DNA of 64,000 nucleotides from Solibacillus sp. FSL K6-1523 (GTDB lineage Bacteria; Bacillota; Bacilli; Bacillales_A; Planococcaceae). Both the position numbers and the translations under genes were made by a program. The notes under the pieces were generated by a model. That model did no database searches. It was not told where the DNA came from and was given only the letters and a program-made list of their open reading frames with translations. This document shows, piece after piece, positions 8,856 to 18,333 of the stretch. The first letter of the stretch is position 1. Each line of letters begins with the position of its first letter. Location: NCBI RefSeq assembly GCF_038005225.1, contig NZ_JBBOSU010000001.1:2220001-2284000 (forward strand), in the 5' to 3' direction.

Positions 8856-8955
8856 TAAATCCTTCCTTTCAAATAAACAAACTAATCCACTTTACTGCTA
8901 CTTAACCACCTTTCGTAAAACAGGCATTTCCCTTTTTGATATTCAAGACAGCATT

Positions 8956-9444
8956 CTATTCCCATATTTGATCTAATTTATCGGAATAGAAATTAATCGC
9001 TTTTTTATAGCTCAGTATTTCCGAGTCTTCTGTTGTATTTATTAAGCATTTTAGTAGAAACCTCATCGCTTCATTATGTTCATTTAAATTATATAAGGTC
9101 ATTGAATAAAACACCTGAATTGCATTGTTGGTTGGAAATAATTCGATTCCCTTTAGAAAAGTACTTTTTGATTTTTCATATTCTCCTAATGTTCTGTATG
9201 TACTTCCGAGCCCCAATATTGCTCCTTCTAAATCTTTGCCAGTTAGCCCTTGCTTAATGGCCTTTTCATAGAAGGGTACTGCTTTTAATTCTTCCCCTAA
9301 AACATCATAACTCCAAGCGCATTGGTAATTAACAACCACATTATTAGGAAACTCCTCTACCAATTTCAAAAGCATTTGATTTGATTCTTTCTTCTTGCCA
9401 GCATTTCGTAATTCAATCGCTTTTGCAAGTTGTTCTTCAATCAT
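8956..9444 (-). CDS. Tetratricopeptide repeat protein
   Basis: A 162-aa, all-helical protein with three to four TPR units: AIELRNAGKKKESNQML, YQCAWSYDVLGEELKAVPFYEKAIKQG, AILGLGSTYRTLGEYEKSK and YSMTLYNLNEHNEAMRFL. TPR arrays mediate protein-protein contact. An AGGGGGG site precedes the ATG. In Bacillales similar lone TPR proteins have no defined role, and the neighbours give no clue. Confidence 0.82.
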   Translation of the reverse strand: MIEEQLAKAIELRNAGKKKESNQMLLKLVEEFPNNVVVNYQCAWSYDVLGEELKAVPFYEKAIKQGLTGKDLEGAILGLGSTYRTLGEYEKSKSTFLKGIELFPTNNAIQVFYSMTLYNLNEHNEAMRFLLKCLINTTEDSEILSYKKAINFYSDKLDQIWE

Positions 9445-9547
9445 TGTCGGTTCCCCCCTATTAAAAGTTTGTATATGTTTGCCTTTTTATTTGAAATCTT
9501 TTTTGTTAAATTCTTATAAGCAATTAGTATTTATCTGTTATAATATT

Positions 9548-10309
9548 TCACTTTATATTCGCTTCATAATGCTCCTCATTAAGTTTCACTACTTCTAGTT
9601 CTTTCATATGCTCATTCAATTTTAATGCTAAACTTTGAATCCCAAAAAATTCTGTGAAAGTATGGCTTCCCACGATAAGATTTATCCCTTTAAACTGAGC
9701 ATATTGAATCGTATACAAATTGCATTCACCTGTAATGTAGACATCGCAATTATTTTCAACTGCTTCCTTCAGGCAAGTTGTTGATCCTCCATTACCACAA
9801 ACTAGGCCCACTCGCTTTATCTTTTTGTCATTAAAACGCCAAAATTTAACGGGTTCTTCCAATAAATTTTCAAGTTTTATTATGAAATCATTCATTTCAA
9901 TTTCTTCATCATATTCTGCGATTCTCCCAAAATGGAATCCTTCCCACTCGTGCGTTCTTTTAACAATTTCTAAATCCAAATTCATTAATAAACTATCATT
10001 CGTTCCAAAGTTGCAGTCATCGAGTGGCAAGTGATTATAGTAATGGCTTATACCATAATCCGCTAGTTTTTCTATACAGGCTTCTCTTAATCCATAAATT
10101 TCATCCCATGCATCATGATGTGTCACCATCATATCAACCCCATGTTTTCTTGCTTCTTCTATTGTTTCAAGCGTTAAGTTAACACAATATCCTATTTTTT
10201 TAACTTTTTTAATTGCATCATATATAATCCCAGATTCACTCGCATAAATTTCCTTATTTGTTATGTTAAAAAGTCCATTAATTTTTTCGACAATATGTGA
10301 AACATCCAT
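9548..10309 (-). CDS. Nif3-like dinuclear metal-centre protein (DUF34)
   Basis: A 253-aa protein of the Nif3/YqfO/YbgI family. The metal ligands are seen in MMVTHHDAWDE (the paired His, about 80-86) and in VGSHTFTEFFGIQSL near the C-terminus; GLVCGNGGS is the typical central glycine-rich turn. The length equals that of the single-domain (YbgI) form, without the PII-like insert of YqfO. The function of the family is unsettled; GTP cyclohydrolase I type 2 is a common but weakly supported name. Confidence 0.85.
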   Translation of the reverse strand: MDVSHIVEKINGLFNITNKEIYASESGIIYDAIKKVKKIGYCVNLTLETIEEARKHGVDMMVTHHDAWDEIYGLREACIEKLADYGISHYYNHLPLDDCNFGTNDSLLMNLDLEIVKRTHEWEGFHFGRIAEYDEEIEMNDFIIKLENLLEEPVKFWRFNDKKIKRVGLVCGNGGSTTCLKEAVENNCDVYITGECNLYTIQYAQFKGINLIVGSHTFTEFFGIQSLALKLNEHMKELEVVKLNEEHYEANIK

Positions 10310-10512
10310 ATACTTTACCGCTCCCCATTACAATTATTGTATTTTCTGCACTCTAACTTTAACATCATTATCCGATACAAAATATTTTGGGAACTGTATA
10401 CATATATTTTAATGAAGCAAACTAATAACGTTCAGATGTTTTCGTACTTTATTAGCAGTTGGATCATTGCAATAAATAAGATAGAAAATATGAATAACAA
10501 AGGAGCGGTACG

Positions 10513-10620
10513 ATGTTTGATGTAGCTGCGGTATTAATTTTAAAAACCCTAGTAATTCTAACGGTTTTGGTTGTTTTCGTTGGATTACCTCTTGGGGATT
10601 CACTGTTGAGAAAAAGATAA
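10513..10620 (+). CDS. 35-aa single-span membrane peptide
   Basis: ATG at 10513 follows AAAGGAG by 9 bases and the frame closes with TAA at 10618-10620, right at an intrinsic terminator. The peptide starts MFDVAAVLILKTLVILTVLV, goes on with VFVGLPLGD and ends in SLLRKR: one long hydrophobic helix followed by a basic tail, consistent with a membrane micropeptide. A good ribosome binding site plus a terminator directly after the stop argue for a real gene. Similarity to known small proteins not recognised. It could alternatively be a toxin-like peptide. Confidence 0.65.
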   Translation: MFDVAAVLILKTLVILTVLVVFVGLPLGDSLLRKR

Positions 10621-10651
10621 AAATGCATCCGATAGGGTGCATTTTTTGTTT
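10620..10651 (+). terminator. Rho-independent terminator of the small-peptide gene
   Basis: AATGCATCC-GATA-GGGTGCATT followed by TTTTGTTTTT on the plus strand; the stem starts just after the TAA stop. Confidence 0.85.
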
Positions 10652-10684
10652 TTACATCTTGCTTCGTTTCTAATTACATCAACA

Positions 10685-10732
10685 AAAAATCACCCACCGC
10701 CTAAAATTCTTTAGGTGATAGATGATTTTAAT
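10685..10732 (-). terminator. Terminator of the oxidase-I-like gene
   Basis: On the minus strand a hairpin CACCTAAA-GAAT-TTTAGGCGGTG, extended by imperfect pairing, runs into GATTTTTTG 20 bases after the stop codon at 10753. Confidence 0.65.
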
Positions 10733-10752
10733 CTGTCTACTTATTTGAAAGT

Positions 10753-11148
10753 CTATTCTTCCGTCTTCAACGTAAATGTAATCCAAATGAAAATCACATA
10801 ACTGATCAACAAAGTCGTACCGCCTACGATGAAGAAAATTAATGTGAATGTTTGATTGAAGTTAAACGGATTAACATTATAAAAGAGCATGCCGACTGTT
10901 AAACCAATTGTACCAAGTACCGCTGTCCAGCCATGTAAATTTACTAATTTTTTTGATTTCACAGTAAATGTTCTATAAAATAATGCCCAAACTGCAATTG
11001 ATAACCAACCAACAACTAAAATATGCGCGTGAATTGGACGCATTGCATAACTACCTGTGCCCGACATATCTGATCCAATAACCGCTCCGATTAATCCAAA
11101 AATCGCTGCTAAACGAATGAGACGGATGCTCCATTTTTTTTCTACCAT
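10753..11148 (-). CDS. Small heme-copper-oxidase subunit I-like membrane protein
   Basis: A 131-aa protein with four membrane helices. The stretch MRPIHAHILVVGWLSIAVW carries the two His and the HxHxxxxGW pattern of the second helix of subunit I of heme-copper oxidases, and a second His lies in LHGWTAVLG. It has only about a quarter of a full subunit I, as in the short cytochrome-c-oxidase-like proteins annotated in many Bacillales. The start at 11148 is set by GGAGGG; 20 upstream codons are unsupported. Heme binding is possible but not shown. Confidence 0.65.
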   Translation of the reverse strand: MVEKKWSIRLIRLAAIFGLIGAVIGSDMSGTGSYAMRPIHAHILVVGWLSIAVWALFYRTFTVKSKKLVNLHGWTAVLGTIGLTVGMLFYNVNPFNFNQTFTLIFFIVGGTTLLISYVIFIWITFTLKTEE

Positions 11149-11227
11149 TTTTAAATACCCTCCATAAATATAATCTATAGTGAGTATAAAATACGTATCT
11201 GAACTCAATCTGAACGACCATGGTTAT

Positions 11228-12595
11228 TTATTCAATCGGAAACGTCATTGAAAATTTCGTGCCTATACCCTTTTCACTTTGCACAGCAATCGTCCCATCA
11301 TGCATTTCAACAACTTGCTTGACGATCACTAGCCCTAAACCGGTACCAGGTGTTGATCTCGATTCATCTGCGCGGTAAAATGGTTCAAAAATCCGGGTAA
11401 TATTTTCCTCGCTAATACCGTGCCCTTCATCTTGCACGATGAGTTCGATTTGCCCTTCGATTATTTTTCCTGTCACGCTAATTTCAGTGCCCGGCTCACT
11501 ATATTTCACCGCATTGCTTATTAAATTATCAATTGCATGGACAATGAATGGCTCACTTCCGTATAGATTAAGTGGTTCTAGCTCCATCCATACGGAAATA
11601 TTCTTTCGTTGAATGGAAAATTGCTGTTCCTTGATAACTTGCTTGATCACTTCATCCAGTGCAATTTTCTCTTTTTGCTCTGCTAGTTTTGACGCACTTT
11701 GCCATAATAATAATTGTTTCGTTAAATGCGACAGTCGATCACTTTCACGCGCGATAATTTCTCCATACTCCCGCGTACGCTCATCATCCGCTTTTTGCTG
11801 CTGGATGAGATTCGCGTAGCCTGCAATACTTTGCAATGGGGTTTGGAAATCATGTGATACATTGCGGATAAACTCTTTGCGAATTTCCCGTTGCTTTTTT
11901 AATTCTTTCGTCATTAAATTAAAGTTTGTCGCGAGTGTACCGATTTCATCCGCGCGATCTACAACAATATGTGCATCAAAGTTTTCCGAAGCTACTAATT
12001 TTGTCGCTTTCGATAAACGTTGAATTGGCTTCACTAAATACCAAGCAGCTAAAACCATCGCAAGAATACTAACAACCGGAATAAAAATGAAAAATCCTGC
12101 GATAATAAAATGCATTTCACTAAATAGCAGCTTAATATCTAAGCGCATAAACAGCGCATAATCTTTTCCTTCATATTCAAATGGTAGTCCGACTGTATTT
12201 CTTAAATCATTTGAAAAGAAGCCCGTAATAAAGAGTTGCTGCGGATAATCTCGGACACCGTGATACGTTTCACCTGCCAAAACAGTATCAATATCCGCTG
12301 TTGGTAGCTCCTTTAATCGGTATTCATCTCCGTAAAAAGAGCTATTCCCTAGTTCATCTGCTAAATAAATTTGATAGCCGATTTGACCAAGCTGTGTTAA
12401 ATACGCTTCTAATGAGTCTGGCGGATGTTGTTGTATATAATTTGTAATATCAGTTGCTAACTGTACATAATTGGCATCATTTTTTTCCTTCATGACTTGA
12501 TGGTAAAATGCATTTGTTATTAAAAAGCTAAACGTAGCGCTAATTAAAAAAGTCGCCAGTGTAAACAGAATAAATTTACTGTACAGCGTTTTCAT
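11228..12595 (-). CDS. Sensor histidine kinase
   Basis: A 455-aa membrane kinase: helix 1 at about 8-32, an extracytoplasmic loop of about 120 residues, helix 2 at about 160-188, a HAMP segment, a HisKA domain with the phosphoacceptor His in NVSHDFQTPLQ, and a HATPase_c domain with N box NLISNAVKYS, G1 DEGHGI and G2 GTGLGLVIV. The start at 12595 is set by GAGG 7 bases upstream and overlaps the regulator gene by 20 bases, so both are translated from one message. The signal is unknown. Confidence 0.92.
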   Translation of the reverse strand: MKTLYSKFILFTLATFLISATFSFLITNAFYHQVMKEKNDANYVQLATDITNYIQQHPPDSLEAYLTQLGQIGYQIYLADELGNSSFYGDEYRLKELPTADIDTVLAGETYHGVRDYPQQLFITGFFSNDLRNTVGLPFEYEGKDYALFMRLDIKLLFSEMHFIIAGFFIFIPVVSILAMVLAAWYLVKPIQRLSKATKLVASENFDAHIVVDRADEIGTLATNFNLMTKELKKQREIRKEFIRNVSHDFQTPLQSIAGYANLIQQQKADDERTREYGEIIARESDRLSHLTKQLLLWQSASKLAEQKEKIALDEVIKQVIKEQQFSIQRKNISVWMELEPLNLYGSEPFIVHAIDNLISNAVKYSEPGTEISVTGKIIEGQIELIVQDEGHGISEENITRIFEPFYRADESRSTPGTGLGLVIVKQVVEMHDGTIAVQSEKGIGTKFSMTFPIE

Positions 12596-13253
12596 ATATA
12601 ACCTCGATTTGATACCCGACATTGCGAATTGTTTTAATGGTCACATTACTTTTTAATCGCGTTAATTTATCACGTAACCGCTTGATATGTGTGTTCAATG
12701 TATCATCACTCACGATATCACCCCAGACAAGTTCCATAATATGGGCGCGTTCATATACACGGTTGCGGCTACATAATAGCTCAAGCAGCTCAAATTCTTT
12801 ATTCGGTAGTACGATTGAAATATGTTCTTTGGCTACTTCAAATTGCGCTCTATTTAATGTCAGGTCGCCTATTTCAAGCTTGGCAACGGTTAATTTGTCA
12901 TAACGTCGCAAAATCGCTTGGACACGAAACAGCATTTCTTCAGATTCGAACGGTTTCACAATATAATCATCCGCGCCAGCTGAAAACCCTTCACGTTTAT
13001 CTTCTAATTGCCCACGCGCTGTAAGTAACAACACGGGAATTTCCCAATCTTCTTTTAATTTTTTCGTCAGTTCAAAGCCGTTGAGGATAGGCATCATGAC
13101 ATCCACTACTGCGATATCCACTGTTTCATCCATCATTTCAAGTGCCTCGACACCATTGCTCGCTTTAATTGTTTTATAATGCCACTGTTTAAAATAAGTC
13201 GCTAATAAATTTAAAATGGCTTCATCATCATCAACTAATAAAATTTTTCTCAT
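12576..13253 (-). CDS. OmpR-family response regulator
   Basis: A 225-aa regulator: receiver domain with acidic pocket LLVDDDE, phosphoacceptor Asp in VAVVDVMMPILNG (about 52) and the conserved Lys in DYIVKPF; then a winged-helix Trans_reg_C domain ending in TIRNVGYQIE. The start at 13253 follows AAGGGG; a longer frame to 13301 has no site. It is cotranscribed with the overlapping kinase gene. Targets unknown. Confidence 0.93.
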   Translation of the reverse strand: MRKILLVDDDEAILNLLATYFKQWHYKTIKASNGVEALEMMDETVDIAVVDVMMPILNGFELTKKLKEDWEIPVLLLTARGQLEDKREGFSAGADDYIVKPFESEEMLFRVQAILRRYDKLTVAKLEIGDLTLNRAQFEVAKEHISIVLPNKEFELLELLCSRNRVYERAHIMELVWGDIVSDDTLNTHIKRLRDKLTRLKSNVTIKTIRNVGYQIEVIYENAVQ

Positions 13254-13350
13254 TGCCGCCAACCCCTTTTTCGACATTCCTATTGGTTTCGATTTTGACA
13301 TGAAACCGCGATGGAAGCAAGTTTACATACCGCTAAGTGTTGATTGGGAT

Positions 13351-13403
13351 AAAAAAACGCCCGATGCGCAAACAAATTTTTCAACCTGTTTACCGCACCG
13401 GGC
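13351..13403 (-). terminator. Terminator after the ABC binding-protein gene
   Basis: GCCCGGTGCG...CGCATCGGGC on the minus strand (10-bp arms with one mismatch and a long loop) is followed by seven U. It closes the permease-permease-binding-protein operon. Confidence 0.7.
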
Positions 13404-13411
13404 ATGTTTCA

Positions 13412-15226
13412 TTATTTACTTGCGTTATAAGCGTTTAAATACTCTTTCACTTTTGCACTATCTGCTTCTAATTTCAGGCCTGTATCTACTAATGGAGAAA
13501 CCGTTGATACAGCTGGCTTTTTCTTCCCTTGGTAATAGCTGATAAACTCATCTTGATTGATTGAATAGAGCACAGCTTTACGTAAGTCGACTGATTTCGA
13601 AACTTCACGACCTTTTGGATTGAAGATTAAGTAACTTACGCCATTACTATCAAATGTTTTAAGCTTTAAGTTCGGATCGCTCTCGACAACATCTACTTTC
13701 GTTTCTGGCACTGTTTGTAATACGTGAATTTCACCGTTACGTAATGCCGATAATGCACTGTCATTATCTTGGATGAAACGAACGCTAATATCATTTATTT
13801 TCGGTTCGTTTTTCGTGCCTACAAGATAGGATGGGTTTTTCACGAATGTTGCTTCATAATCATTTTTTTGTACTAAAATGTATGGGCCTGATGCCGCTAA
13901 ATGGTTGGCATATGTTGCACCTTCAGTAATTGACGCTTGGTCCCCGTACGCTACATCTTTATTTGGGTCATAGCTTGCTACGTCAAATGTATTCACGGCT
14001 GTCACTGCTTTTTCTGAAACAATGCCTCCCGATTGGTGCGCTAAGTAGTTTAACACTTGCGGGAATGCTGCTGGTGTCGTAATTTTCACTACTTGGTATT
14101 TTCCTGCTGCATTGTCTACATCCGCTTCATTTGTTACAACTTCCGCAACAGCCGCTGGAAGATTTTCTGATAATGCTTCTAATACTGTGTCGCCTTCTGC
14201 TGTTTTAACAGCTTCTAATGCCGTAATATCCGAAACAATTTCTACCGTTTCAATGTTTTCATGAATCGAGTATGTCCGGTGATCAGGTACTGCATTTTTA
14301 TCTTTTGCACGATTTAATGAAAAGACAACATCCTCAGCTGAAACTAAATCACCTGTATCAACCGCTTTTTTATTTTCCACTTTTGCGAAGTTAATATCAT
14401 CACGTAATACGAAATAAAATTCCTCTTTATTTTCAGCCATTGCGTGATTGTATGATAATGAACCTTCCGAAACGACTTCATCCGTTTCAGTTAAGTTTAC
14501 TAAACGAACATACATTTCTGTGTTTAACGTATTAATGGATCCGTCATTCCCTCTCACTGGATCGAGTGATGTTAAAGAAGGCATCGTTTGATGTAAAACT
14601 AATGTTTCTGAACTATTTTTTGCTGGGTCATTGAAAGAAATTTTTTCCCATACTTGTGCGCGTGATTTTGGTAAAAGCACTGTATCTGGATTTACTTCTT
14701 TTGCATAAATACCTTGGAATTTTTGAGAAATGTATAATGGTGCAATATAAGCATTATCAAATACTAATGTTTGCTCAAATTCCTTATACTTTTCCTTTGC
14801 AGCGTCCCCTGTTAATGTACTTGCTTCGTCAATTAATTCGTCGATTTTTGCATCCGAAATTCGGCTATAATCGCCACCTGTTTTAAATAAGCCACGAACT
14901 GCATAATCTGGGTTCCCCGTTACAGTTGTCCAGCCCGAATGAGAAATATCATAGTTCCCCGCATCTTCTTGCGCTTTAAATGAACCGTAATCAGGTTGAA
15001 TATTTAATTTAACATCGAAGCCATTTTTCACTAATTGGTCACGGACAATGTTTAAATCTTGTTCGTTCGCCGCCATCCCTAATAATTCGATAACCGGTTT
15101 TGCGCTTGCTGTTTCATCGACCTCTTTATCATTTTCTTTAACGTCGGATTTTGTTTCAACACAGCCTGTTAATGCCACCGCTGCTACAATTGCCGTAGAT
15201 GCTAATGTAAAATATTTTTTTTTCAT
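13412..15226 (-). CDS. Family-5 peptide-type binding lipoprotein with circularly permuted lobes
   Basis: A 604-aa solute-binding lipoprotein with lipobox LTGC (Cys22). The start at 15226 is 8 bases from GGAGG. The segment order is unusual. Residues about 45-195 (IELLGMAANEQDLNIVRDQL, then YDISHSGWTTVTGNPDY and DNAYIAPLYIS) match what is normally the C-terminal lobe of SBP family 5. Residues about 205-604 (LVLHQTMPSLTSLDPVRG onward, with VSAEDVVFSLNRAKD and SGPYILVQKNDYEATFVKNP) match what is normally the N-terminal part. So the chain looks circularly permuted. It feeds the Opp/Dpp-type permeases encoded upstream. Substrate unknown. Confidence 0.9.
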   Translation of the reverse strand: MKKKYFTLASTAIVAAVALTGCVETKSDVKENDKEVDETASAKPVIELLGMAANEQDLNIVRDQLVKNGFDVKLNIQPDYGSFKAQEDAGNYDISHSGWTTVTGNPDYAVRGLFKTGGDYSRISDAKIDELIDEASTLTGDAAKEKYKEFEQTLVFDNAYIAPLYISQKFQGIYAKEVNPDTVLLPKSRAQVWEKISFNDPAKNSSETLVLHQTMPSLTSLDPVRGNDGSINTLNTEMYVRLVNLTETDEVVSEGSLSYNHAMAENKEEFYFVLRDDINFAKVENKKAVDTGDLVSAEDVVFSLNRAKDKNAVPDHRTYSIHENIETVEIVSDITALEAVKTAEGDTVLEALSENLPAAVAEVVTNEADVDNAAGKYQVVKITTPAAFPQVLNYLAHQSGGIVSEKAVTAVNTFDVASYDPNKDVAYGDQASITEGATYANHLAASGPYILVQKNDYEATFVKNPSYLVGTKNEPKINDISVRFIQDNDSALSALRNGEIHVLQTVPETKVDVVESDPNLKLKTFDSNGVSYLIFNPKGREVSKSVDLRKAVLYSINQDEFISYYQGKKKPAVSTVSPLVDTGLKLEADSAKVKEYLNAYNASK

Positions 15227-15246
15227 TTTCATTTCCTCCATAATAA

Positions 15247-16743
15247 TTAGTTTGCTTTCGGGTCTATTGCATCGCGCAGTCCATCGCCAAAGAAGTTACA
15301 TGATAGCACAAGCAGCATAATGCATAGCCCTGGGAATATTGCTAAATATGAATGTGACTCTAAATAAGTGCTTCCTACTTTTAATATATTGCCCCACTCT
15401 GGAATATGTGGCTCAATACCGAGACCAAGGAAACTTAAACTACTTGTTGAAATGACCGCGCCACCGATTGTCAGTGTCGCTTTAACGATCATCGGAGCAA
15501 GTGCATTCGGTACGATATGTTTAAAAATAATTGAACGATCCGACGCACCTAATGCCCGGGCAGATTCAACAAATTCGTAGTTAGAAATTTGTAATACGTT
15601 GGCACGCATCGTACGCGCATATGTCGGAATCGCGCCAACACTAAGCGCGACAATTAAATTCACCGTATTTGCACCAAATGCTGCAATGATCGCAATTGCC
15701 AATAAAATACCAGGAATTGCATACAAAATATCCAATAAACGCATAATAATATTATCGGTATGTTTCCCGTAATAACCTGAAATTGCGCCAAGTGCTCCAC
15801 CAATAAGTGCCGGTATAACAGTTGCACTAAAACCAACAATTAATGAAATTTGAGCACCGAAAACAATACGAGAAAATAAATCGCGTCCAAAATTATCTGT
15901 TCCTAATGGATACTCCAATGTCGGTGATTGTAACAATGCACTATAGTTATTTTGCACAGCAAAGTCATAATCAAACGTCCAATTACTAACAACAGAAAGT
16001 GAAAACATAAACGTTATGAAAAATAACCCAAATACCGCCATTGTATTTCGTAAAATTTTATTCCACATTTTTTGCCATTTTTCAATAGCAGATGGGTCTG
16101 CATTACGCGCTTTTCGGATTAATGTAATTCCTAGTAAAAAGGAAAAGAAATTCCCCGTTAATACCGGTATTAATAGCAGAACACCTGGGATAAGCATCCA
16201 TTTCGGCGCATCATTTAATGTCACCTTGCGCGCAACTAAAATCGCCATCACTAAGTACACAGTCGCTAAAGCAATAAAAGCACCCATCGCCAGTAAAAAT
16301 GTATCGACAACATACGGCTTAAATATATTCACACCCGAAATCATAATAATAAAAATTTGCGTTTGAAATGCGTACACCGCAAATGTATATTCCGCTGTTT
16401 TATTTTTCGTCGCAAGCATAAAACCAAACCCTGATGCAAATACATTTCCTAAAAATAATGTGAGTATGAGCGGATACCCAAGCATTCGCGTGCGCTTGGT
16501 AATTTCACGTTCATTCGCTAAATCTTTTTTAATAAGCTTGGATACGAGCCAAACATAAACGGCAGTTACGGCGTAAATCGCAAATAACGCGACAACGTAT
16601 GGGCGCCACACACCTTCTTCAAAATTAAAACTATAAAGTAAAAACAGTGCTGAAAAAATAGCAGAAAAGGCAAGCGTAAACTGTGCGTTGACATATTCTT
16701 GTGTTATTTTCAAAAGCAGCTTTACATCTGATATGAATTTCAC
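15247..16743 (-). CDS. Opp/Dpp-type permease (DppC-like) with extra N-terminal membrane domain
   Basis: A 498-aa permease. From about residue 230 it is an ordinary DppC/OppC: the NSPTLEYPLGTDNFGRDLFSRI-type entry, then the six-helix core with the EAA loop ARALGASDRSIIFKHIVPNA and the ending SFLGLGIEPHIPEWG. The first 220 residues are extra: about six more hydrophobic helices not found in normal members (about 300 aa). It lies 20 bases before the binding-protein gene and 14 bases after the DppB-like gene, in one operon. Confidence 0.9.
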   Translation of the reverse strand: MKFISDVKLLLKITQEYVNAQFTLAFSAIFSALFLLYSFNFEEGVWRPYVVALFAIYAVTAVYVWLVSKLIKKDLANEREITKRTRMLGYPLILTLFLGNVFASGFGFMLATKNKTAEYTFAVYAFQTQIFIIMISGVNIFKPYVVDTFLLAMGAFIALATVYLVMAILVARKVTLNDAPKWMLIPGVLLLIPVLTGNFFSFLLGITLIRKARNADPSAIEKWQKMWNKILRNTMAVFGLFFITFMFSLSVVSNWTFDYDFAVQNNYSALLQSPTLEYPLGTDNFGRDLFSRIVFGAQISLIVGFSATVIPALIGGALGAISGYYGKHTDNIIMRLLDILYAIPGILLAIAIIAAFGANTVNLIVALSVGAIPTYARTMRANVLQISNYEFVESARALGASDRSIIFKHIVPNALAPMIVKATLTIGGAVISTSSLSFLGLGIEPHIPEWGNILKVGSTYLESHSYLAIFPGLCIMLLVLSCNFFGDGLRDAIDPKAN

Positions 16744-16757
16744 GTGTCTGCCTCCTC

Positions 16758-18179
16758 TTATGACCTTTTCATTTTAGAACGTATGCGTGGATCAAAGAAC
16801 GCGTATAAAATATCTATGAGCATATTGACAATCGAAATCGTAATCGCAATATACACAACGCCACCTAAAATCGCTGGGATATCTGGAATGAACTGCTTGT
16901 CTACAATATAGCTGCCGATTCCGTTAATATTAAATACTTTTTCAACGACCGATGCCCCGCCTAACATGCCTCCAAATAATAGCCCGATAACCGTAATAAT
17001 AGGAATCATCGCATTACGAATTGCATGTTTCGTAATCACCTTTCGTTCACTTAATCCTTTTGCTTTCGCTGTAATAATATAATCTTCATGAATCACTTCT
17101 AGCATACTTGAACGCGTCATACGGGCTATGGATGCTGCAAGCGACGTTCCAAGTACGACAATTGGGAGCACAAGTGACATCCAATTGTTCGGATTATAAG
17201 TCGCTGGGAACCACTTTAATTCTAACGAGAACGTTAAAATAAAAATAAGCCCTTGCCAAAAACTCGGAATCGATAAACCAATTAAAGCAATAAACATCAG
17301 CACATAATCGAAGAGTGTATTCGGTCTTACTGCTGAAATAATGCCGACTGGAATCGCAATGGCAACCGCCATCAATAACGAGAATAAAGCAATTTCTAAT
17401 GTCACAGGGAACTTATTCATAATGCTTTGTGTGACATCTTCCTTACCTGCAAATGAAGTCCCAAGATCAAACGTAAAGAGCCCCGTCAATGAATTCCAAA
17501 GTTGCGCAAGATACGGCTGATCTAAGCCATACAAACGGTTGAAATTGTTAATTTGCTCTTGCGTTGCTTCGACGCCTAGTAAATTTCGTGCCGGGTCAAA
17601 CGGCGAAATATAAAGAATCGTAAATACTAACGTCGCGACACCTAAAATAACAAATGCACTTTGAATGAAACGCTCGAATACGAAGCGCACAAACGGATTA
17701 CTACTTATTAAGAGCAGCAAGTACATCAGTACACCCGGAATGACACTAATAGCTAAAAACATCGGATGTTTTAACAACTGACCAAAATAATTTACATATG
17801 TATGTTTTTCAATCCCCTTTGTTGCCATTATGTTTTCTACTTCACGTTGCACGCGTTGTGTAGCGAGCACTTTTGCATGATCCGCTATTTTTTGCTCATC
17901 GACAGGATGTTTGAAAAAATGCGCTTTCGTCAGTTCTTGTTTCTTATACTCCTTGTACCATGTTTCAAATTTTCCATCCTTGTAAAACTGCTCTTTAAGC
18001 AACGCTACATTTTCTATATCGGATGTTTTTGAACCTTTTACTAAATAAAGGAGAAACGTTACAAGATGCACAGGTAAACCGAGAATAAAATAAGCAATTA
18101 AATAACCTTTTTTCGATGAGTTTCTTTGATAGCTTTTCTGAACCAGATTTGTATTCCTAATATCGTTCGATTTACTCAT
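16758..18179 (-). CDS. Opp/Dpp-type permease (DppB-like) with long N-terminal extension
   Basis: A 473-aa permease. The canonical DppB/OppB part starts at about 168 (FERFIQSAFVILGVATLVF), with the usual FDPARNLLG and YGLDQP segments and the EAA loop AKAKGLSERKVITKHAIRNA. Before it are about 165 extra residues: one hydrophobic helix at 25-47, a charged region of about 90 residues, and a second helix at 142-160. It is the first gene of the minus-strand transporter operon and diverges from the ATPase gene at 18334 over 154 bases that should hold both promoters. Confidence 0.9.
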   Translation of the reverse strand: MSKSNDIRNTNLVQKSYQRNSSKKGYLIAYFILGLPVHLVTFLLYLVKGSKTSDIENVALLKEQFYKDGKFETWYKEYKKQELTKAHFFKHPVDEQKIADHAKVLATQRVQREVENIMATKGIEKHTYVNYFGQLLKHPMFLAISVIPGVLMYLLLLISSNPFVRFVFERFIQSAFVILGVATLVFTILYISPFDPARNLLGVEATQEQINNFNRLYGLDQPYLAQLWNSLTGLFTFDLGTSFAGKEDVTQSIMNKFPVTLEIALFSLLMAVAIAIPVGIISAVRPNTLFDYVLMFIALIGLSIPSFWQGLIFILTFSLELKWFPATYNPNNWMSLVLPIVVLGTSLAASIARMTRSSMLEVIHEDYIITAKAKGLSERKVITKHAIRNAMIPIITVIGLLFGGMLGGASVVEKVFNINGIGSYIVDKQFIPDIPAILGGVVYIAITISIVNMLIDILYAFFDPRIRSKMKRS

Positions 18180-18333
18180 AATATTGTCTCCTTCCCAACG
18201 ACAAATAGCAAAATAGTTTAAAATATTGCGAATATTATCATTGTATAATCCCTACCTGTAGAGTACAGTATGTAGTAGCAATATCATTTCGTCAATATAA
18301 TTATTTAAATTTTCTAATAAGGATGAGCAAACA

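Noticed and set aside
12576-13301. Longer start for the response regulator at 13301
   Set aside because: The extra 16 residues are not receiver sequence, and AAGGGG places the start at 13253.
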